64,000 bases of DNA from Ophiosphaerella korrae (lineage: Eukaryota; Ascomycota; Dothideomycetes; Pleosporales; Phaeosphaeriaceae). The notes under the pieces are model-generated. The model searched no databases. It was given only the letters and a program-made list of their open reading frames with translations, and was not told where the DNA came from. Positions 59,582 to 64,000 of this stretch are shown piece after piece. The stretch's first letter is position 1, and each line of letters opens with the position of its first letter. The translations under genes were made by a program, and so were the position numbers. Where the stretch lies: the NCBI GenBank assembly GCA_028456385.1, contig JALNQF010000023.1, positions 186,001 to 250,000 on the forward strand. The letters run 5' to 3'.

Positions 59582-60541
59582 TTAGAATCCAAACCATTTG
59601 AGTGCCTCCGTCTCGTTCGTAGGTACAACGTGTCCAATTCCATGACCCCAGATTCCCTGTAAACGATCTCCATAGATATACTTCGTGAGCTTCGGACCAG
59701 GGCTGTTATTCTGCGTTTGAGTCGGGTTTCCTGAATAACCAAAAATACCAGACCATTCCTTAATCGACTCATTGAAGCTGGCGATATTCAGAGTCTTGTC
59801 GACATCGCCGTGATATACTTGCATCCTGGGATATTGACCATTATAGCTAGGGTACATAGCACGAACTTGAGCTGCCCACTGCGACGATGTCTTGTGGAGC
59901 TGGCCACCCGCGCATTGACTATTCCACCCTCGGACAGTACCAGTCTCGAAACAACCTGCAGGTTCACCACTGAATTCAGATGCTGCAGCGAAGATGTCTG
60001 GATAGACAGCTGCCATTACTTGCTGTTGGTGGTGTGAGCAAGATATGTCAACAATGTGAGGTACACGACGTGAACTTACCGTCATCATCGCACCAGACGA
60101 CTCGCCGGTGACGTACACTCTGCTGGAATCGCCATTATACTTATTTAGCGCGTATCTGACCATATTTGCCAAACCCGTGCTGTCGCTGCCACCATCATGA
60201 GTCAAGGTTTGCTTCGAGGAGACATCCCAGCATGCGCCATCAGTAGGAGTTTGTCCATAGATCAGAACATAACCGTGTTGATCGGCGAGCTGCCCGTATT
60301 TTGTTGTCGAGAAGAAGTTTCCTGCCGTCCATGCGCACGCGTGAAGGACCAGGACGACTGGAGGCTTTGCTTGAAGCTTCTGGGGGACATAGATAAACAT
60401 CTTAATGCCAGACGGATTTGTACCAAAATTCTGGACCTGCGTGAGTGATGCTCGCTTGATGAGCTGGTGGTCTGCGCCGACAGCTGCGCCTTGCACGCCA
60501 CATAAGGCTATAAACCCCGTGATAATACTAGAAAACCGCAT
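59582..60541 (-). CDS. CE1-type acetylxylan/feruloyl esterase (PHB-depolymerase-like)
   Basis: Exons 60541-60080 and 60022-59582, with a 57 bp intron (GTAAGT...CAACAG); the product is 300 residues. The signal peptide is MRFSSIITGFIALCGVQGA, with a KR at about 28-29 as a possible processing site. Family blocks: VVLVLHACAWTAGNFF, YVLIYGQTP, CWDVSS, GGSDSTGLANMV, then the nucleophile elbow VTGESSGAMMT right at the splice junction, joined to QVMAAVYPDIF. Later come a VYHGDVDKTLN acid-region segment and WGHGIGHVVP with the catalytic His. These enzymes remove acetyl or feruloyl groups from plant xylan outside the cell. The intron has no stop and is a multiple of three, so an unspliced reading would add 19 residues immediately after the active-site Ser. 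Confidence 0.9.
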   Translation of the reverse strand: MRFSSIITGFIALCGVQGAAVGADHQLIKRASLTQVQNFGTNPSGIKMFIYVPQKLQAKPPVVLVLHACAWTAGNFFSTTKYGQLADQHGYVLIYGQTPTDGACWDVSSKQTLTHDGGSDSTGLANMVRYALNKYNGDSSRVYVTGESSGAMMTVSSRRVPHIVDISCSHHQQQVMAAVYPDIFAAASEFSGEPAGCFETGTVRGWNSQCAGGQLHKTSSQWAAQVRAMYPSYNGQYPRMQVYHGDVDKTLNIASFNESIKEWSGIFGYSGNPTQTQNNSPGPKLTKYIYGDRLQGIWGHGIGHVVPTNETEALKWFGF

Positions 60542-63013
60542 CTTCGTCGAACGGTGAGATTAATAGTATATTCTCAAGACGTAATAAATGTATCAACAAT
60601 GAGATCTTGAAACGTAAAGCGAGTTGCACATTCCATACTTGGGTATTCATATAGTACGTCACTAAAAACAAGTCTAGGACTATTTAGATTACCCCGCTAG
60701 ATCATGTTAATTTGGAGATTCGAAAGTAACGGCGAAATTTCCAGATGTGGGGATCTAATATACCTGACACTAGCCTCATCGAGTTTTCACTCCAATCCAG
60801 TCTTCAAGTTAGAAGAATACGAATGACCCTAAGTTGTACTTGTTCTAGTCTCGTAACTAGCTTTGGCTACGCACAATGCAAACAGCACCTTTAATCCATT
60901 TATTTTTCAGACTACATGGGTGTGACGTGTTCACGCCAATAACTTATCCTATTCTGCGGAGGAATGTGAAATAGAAGCTCTGGTGGGCCGCGGTGAGAAG
61001 AAGCGCTTCACAGCCCTCGGTTTGTCTAGTTACGATCGCGACTTGTGACTTGCAATAGCGGGCTACTAGTAGTTATAATTAGCGCGCCAACCACGACAAC
61101 ATTGTGCATGCAAGTATGTACCGGTAGCTTTTTTCAGAACGAGAACGTCTCATCTAGTTGTCTATGTCTAGCACGGCGAGGTAGTAGACTAGACCGCTTG
61201 TAATTGGTTGTTGCGTGTAGAAGTGAATGTAAATGGGCTCCGTGTGCCCCTCGATCGTTGTCGTTGAAAGCAAACCACAGCGCTCCATACGGCACTCTCT
61301 GATCGTCCTTCAGCGGGTAGAGTTCATGGGCGTTTTTTATCATATCAGCCTTCTGCACTGTGCGCGGCTGCGCCGCGGTGCAACGCTGCGCTTGTCGTCC
61401 TCATGCTCACTTTCGATAGCGTCGCTCTCGCTGCTGCTTCGTTATTTGCTGCTACCTTCCGCTACTCGACTATCGCTTTTGATGATGCGAAGAAAATAGC
61501 ACACAATTCCGGCAGTCTAGCTCATTTACGTTGCCTTACTCTCAGGGTTCTTCAGCCGCGCTTAACGGTCGCTGCTCGACCTCGTTCTGCTGTGCCTTGC
61601 GAAGCTACCGTCGGATTCTAGGCAGGAGATTCGTAAGACCTTAAATGTTGCCCTCAACTAGGGGCTGATTAAGCCTGACTGCGAATCGTAATTTCTTCTA
61701 GCTTCGACCGGACAGCCATACTTGATACCCCAGATGTACCAAATTTCGATCTTGGAAATGCTCTGGCCAGCTATCCGCTTGAAACAGCCTTTCATGTCTG
61801 TTTTTTGTTTCTCTCTCATTATATATGCTGCGTATTCGAGTGACTGTGGCACCTGTCTGTATTCGTTGAGCTGTTGCATAACATTTCTTGGCTAGTGTGT
61901 TTTCGCAATTAACTAAGTGTTAACCTCTACATCAACAACGAGGTATTTCTGCAAACCCTTGCTGTGAAAAAAAAGTCGAAATAACTTCTGGTCGTAGACA
62001 AACTCGATAAGCTTGTTAAAGAGATGAAAGGATCCGGGGCCATGATGATAACTTGGAGCTTCTACTTGCGGATAAAGTAGATAGCGCTTTGGAAGTTCAG
62101 AGCACGAGGATCACCCGTTGGCCTGTTGTTTGAATCATTCAGAAAAAATCACTTAATATGACTTTTGCTTCATGGCTAACATGATGTATACCTCTGGGCT
62201 GAAGGAGTTGAAGAAAATGTGTCGACCGCGACCAGAACGAAAAGGACTTTGAGGATCGAGTCTATGAAGAGATTTAGCTCTACAACACAGTAATTTATAT
62301 TCTAGTTGTCTTTATTAAAGATCATTGGGTACTTTTAGTTTATGTGGTAGCACAATTGTTAAAATCGCGTGCAGGATTTCACACTAACTTAACCGTATGT
62401 TGAATGACACTGACTCTAATAACGTTTCTAGTATTTCGGCAAGTGTTGTTAATGGCCTTTAGGTGGTACTGGAGCGGCTTTTCCCTTTTTAGCCAGTCGT
62501 CTTGCACTCAAACGTTTGCCTCATACACGCGAAAAGACTAGACAGACTGAGTCCGCCAATGATTACGAACAAGAGGTCAACACTGTTCATTTCAAAGAAG
62601 ACGCAGAAGCAATCTGTCATCCGTTTGTATGGATTGCTGCTGATTTAATTCTATGAACCAGACAATCCGTTGGCATGCAAATGCTGGAACTAAAATACTC
62701 ACTTGGGTAGTGATAATGCGCCCATCGTAATTTCCGTGTCTGTCTCACTGACTAAGAAATCGTGATAGGTCACTGGTACACTATCTTTTTTAACCTGTAC
62801 ATCTCCAAACTTGTTGGGATCTCTTGTCTCCTAATGGAAGAAGCGCTTGCTGTATTAGAAACACTAGCAATTTTTCACGATATTATTAGTGTAACTCGAT
62901 GAAACATGCCCACAGTTTCGTCGCCTTTAGAATGCCTTTCCGGCTGTAAGCGCATATCTCAAGTTAAAGTGGGAAGCTTCGCTTGAATCGTATTTTCCCT
63001 AATTTGAAAATTT
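60542..63013. other. Long gene-poor stretch
   Basis: The frames at 61134-61621 overlap on both strands without domains. The minus frame 61658-61879 (73 residues) and the short minus frames near 63000 are unrecognised. No repeat or RNA gene stands out. Confidence 0.35.
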
Positions 63014-63427
63014 TCAGGGCTGTTGAAAATCTCTCGTGCTTGAAAACACGCCAAGTAGGTTCCAACGGTTGGTAATGCAGTAAAAGCAATGACCTACCTC
63101 GATTTCCACTAATGCATGTTGGCCCCAGTTTACGCACGGGGAGGCAAACTCGATAGGAAAGGTTCGATAAATTGAAGCATGACTTGGCAATACCGCAAGG
63201 CACAAGGCGGTATAACCAGAGACGTCTGACTTAAAGCAGGTGTTGTAATCCAGACGTTGCAAAATATGCTCAAATATATTTTCTTGTCCATATGCCGCTG
63301 CGTAGCGAAGCGTAAGCCTGCCCACCGAGTTAGGTGGAACAGCTTCCAACGTTGTCTTTCCTTGGAATTCTAAGCCGCCTATAAATAGTCGCTCAATGTC
63401 TTTCAGGATAGGTTCAAGTTGTGTCAA
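63014..63427 (-). CDS. Ankyrin-like fragment, incomplete
   Basis: The frame reads GRLTLRYAAAYGQENIFEHILQRL and GYTALCLAVLPSHAS, two ankyrin-type units. It has no ATG (it opens at a TTG codon). A GTAGGT donor follows VEIE near 63095, so the true exon probably ends there and the rest of the frame is intron. Partners on either side were not found; it may be one exon of a gene or a relic. Confidence 0.45.
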   Translation of the reverse strand: MTQLEPILKDIERLFIGGLEFQGKTTLEAVPPNSVGRLTLRYAAAYGQENIFEHILQRLDYNTCFKSDVSGYTALCLAVLPSHASIYRTFPIEFASPCVNWGQHALVEIEVGHCFYCITNRWNLLGVFSSTRDFQQP

Positions 63428-63512
63428 GGTTTGTATAAATAATACTTCCTAGTAATCCAGGCCTATACTACTGATAGCCTTGTTGTAGCTTATACAGAGA
63501 TACTTGAGTATG

Positions 63513-63631
63513 CACAGTTGCCAACGAGCAAGTATTTGGGCAGTGAACAGACCATGATATGGCTCGTGGCAGGCAGCACGTCCCTATAATAGGCACAACC
63601 ACTCGCCAAATACTTGCTTGTTGGCGACGTG
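63513..63631. repeat. 119 bp inverted repeat
   Basis: Left arm 63513-63545 and right arm 63600-63631 are imperfect inverted copies; the core GCAAGTATTTGG / CCAAATACTTGC is identical. A loop of about 54 bp separates them. It could be a small foldback element or a strong hairpin. Confidence 0.65.
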
Positions 63632-63813
63632 TTCCTATTGAAGTTGCAAAGCATAGGTTTCATCATTGAATGCCAACTTCGCTTGCGTTCCTCCTTTGTT
63701 CTTTCTCTTTACCCAAAATATCTCTTCTATCCCCTTGCCTAATGCATTTGCTCAATGCGATTGTTCGATGCCTTTGTTCCTACAACACGTTTAAACCCGC
63801 ACGGCAGCGCGTC

Positions 63814-64000
63814 ATGGCATCTGCCACAATCGCCAACCAAGCAAACATAGCTCAGAAAGAATTACTGAGCATCATGGGCGAACTTTCGCCACGTTTGCAG
63901 TCACTGCACGACGAGGTTCGCGAGTTGCAGACGATGCTGCAAGAAATCTTCAATTGGGTCACATCAGAGGATGGAAATAATGGAATAGTTTGGCATGAGG
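63814..64000 (+). CDS. Unrecognised protein, 5' part only
   Basis: ATG at 63814 opens a frame that is still open at the window end (62 codons). Upstream 63690-63810 is pyrimidine-rich (CTTTCTC, CCTTTGTTCC), as before many fungal starts. The product begins MASATIANQANIAQKE and has a heptad-like amphipathic stretch (LSPRLQSLHDEVRELQTML) that could form a coiled coil. No family is recognised from this part. Confidence 0.55.
   Translation, partial: MASATIANQANIAQKELLSIMGELSPRLQSLHDEVRELQTMLQEIFNWVTSEDGNNGIVWHE

Noticed and set aside
1..64000. tRNA or rRNA genes
   Set aside because: No region showed the A-box/B-box pair or rRNA core words on reading; a covariance-model search would be needed to exclude them.

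Overview
The window looks like nuclear DNA of a filamentous ascomycete (Pezizomycotina). The accessory gene families make Dothideomycetes/Pleosporales the best guess, but that is inference. Genes carry short GT-AG introns of about 47-190 bp, often with CTAAC/CTGAC-like branch sites. Several protein families are typical of these fungi: HET, DUF3433, SAT4-type rhodopsin-domain, LysM, fungal STAND N-terminal domain, F-box and ankyrin proteins. A 9 kb block is bleached to TpA-rich sequence, as repeat-induced point mutation (RIP) would do. I see no rRNA, tRNA, CRISPR or bacterial-type signal.

Layout. 1-6 kb: a decayed dynamin-like GTPase, an AT-rich tract with a GC-rich palindromic island, a HET protein and an F-box remnant. 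6.3-8.4 kb: an intact two-exon gene that fuses a HeLo-like (STAND N-terminal) domain to a seven-bladed lectin-type beta-propeller. 9-16 kb: a graveyard holding an ankyrin gene, a triple-LysM gene, a nuclease-like family member with a 25-lysine microsatellite expansion, a MITE-like element and a GH18 chitinase scrap. 16.4-21.1 kb: a four-exon tandem DUF3433 membrane protein. 23.5-24.9 kb: a five-exon rhodopsin-domain membrane protein. 25-29 kb: mostly non-coding, with a second MITE-like copy. 29.4-31.6 kb: a small secreted protein and a GFA-type zinc enzyme.

31.8-40.7 kb is a nested transposon. A Fot1/pogo-type DNA element (about 1.85 kb when closed, with TIRs of about 70 bp and a C-terminal zinc knuckle) is split by a 7,025 bp Ty3/gypsy-like LTR retrotransposon on the minus strand. 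The retrotransposon has 430 bp LTRs and a CTTAG target duplication. The two LTRs differ by 22 transitions and no transversions by my hand count, and both elements are riddled with stops.

42-48 kb holds decayed copies of a GH63 glucosidase, an FHA-kinase and a large ankyrin membrane protein. 49-61 kb is a secreted-protein segment: an SGNH hydrolase with an extra C-terminal module, a signal-peptide protein with cytidine-deaminase-fold zinc motifs, an F-box/LRR-like gene, a three-exon cysteine-rich (knottin-like) protein, a HET gene broken by two stops, and a CE1 esterase. The right end has an ankyrin fragment, a 119 bp inverted repeat and the start of an unrecognised gene.

Overall this reads as a fast-evolving accessory compartment next to RIP-mutated transposons. 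It is rich in self/non-self and cell-death families, secreted proteins and gene relics, and many relics carry TAA/TAG/TGA where the family would have Gln, Arg or Trp. Exon-intron structures were assembled by hand from splice consensus and frame continuity.
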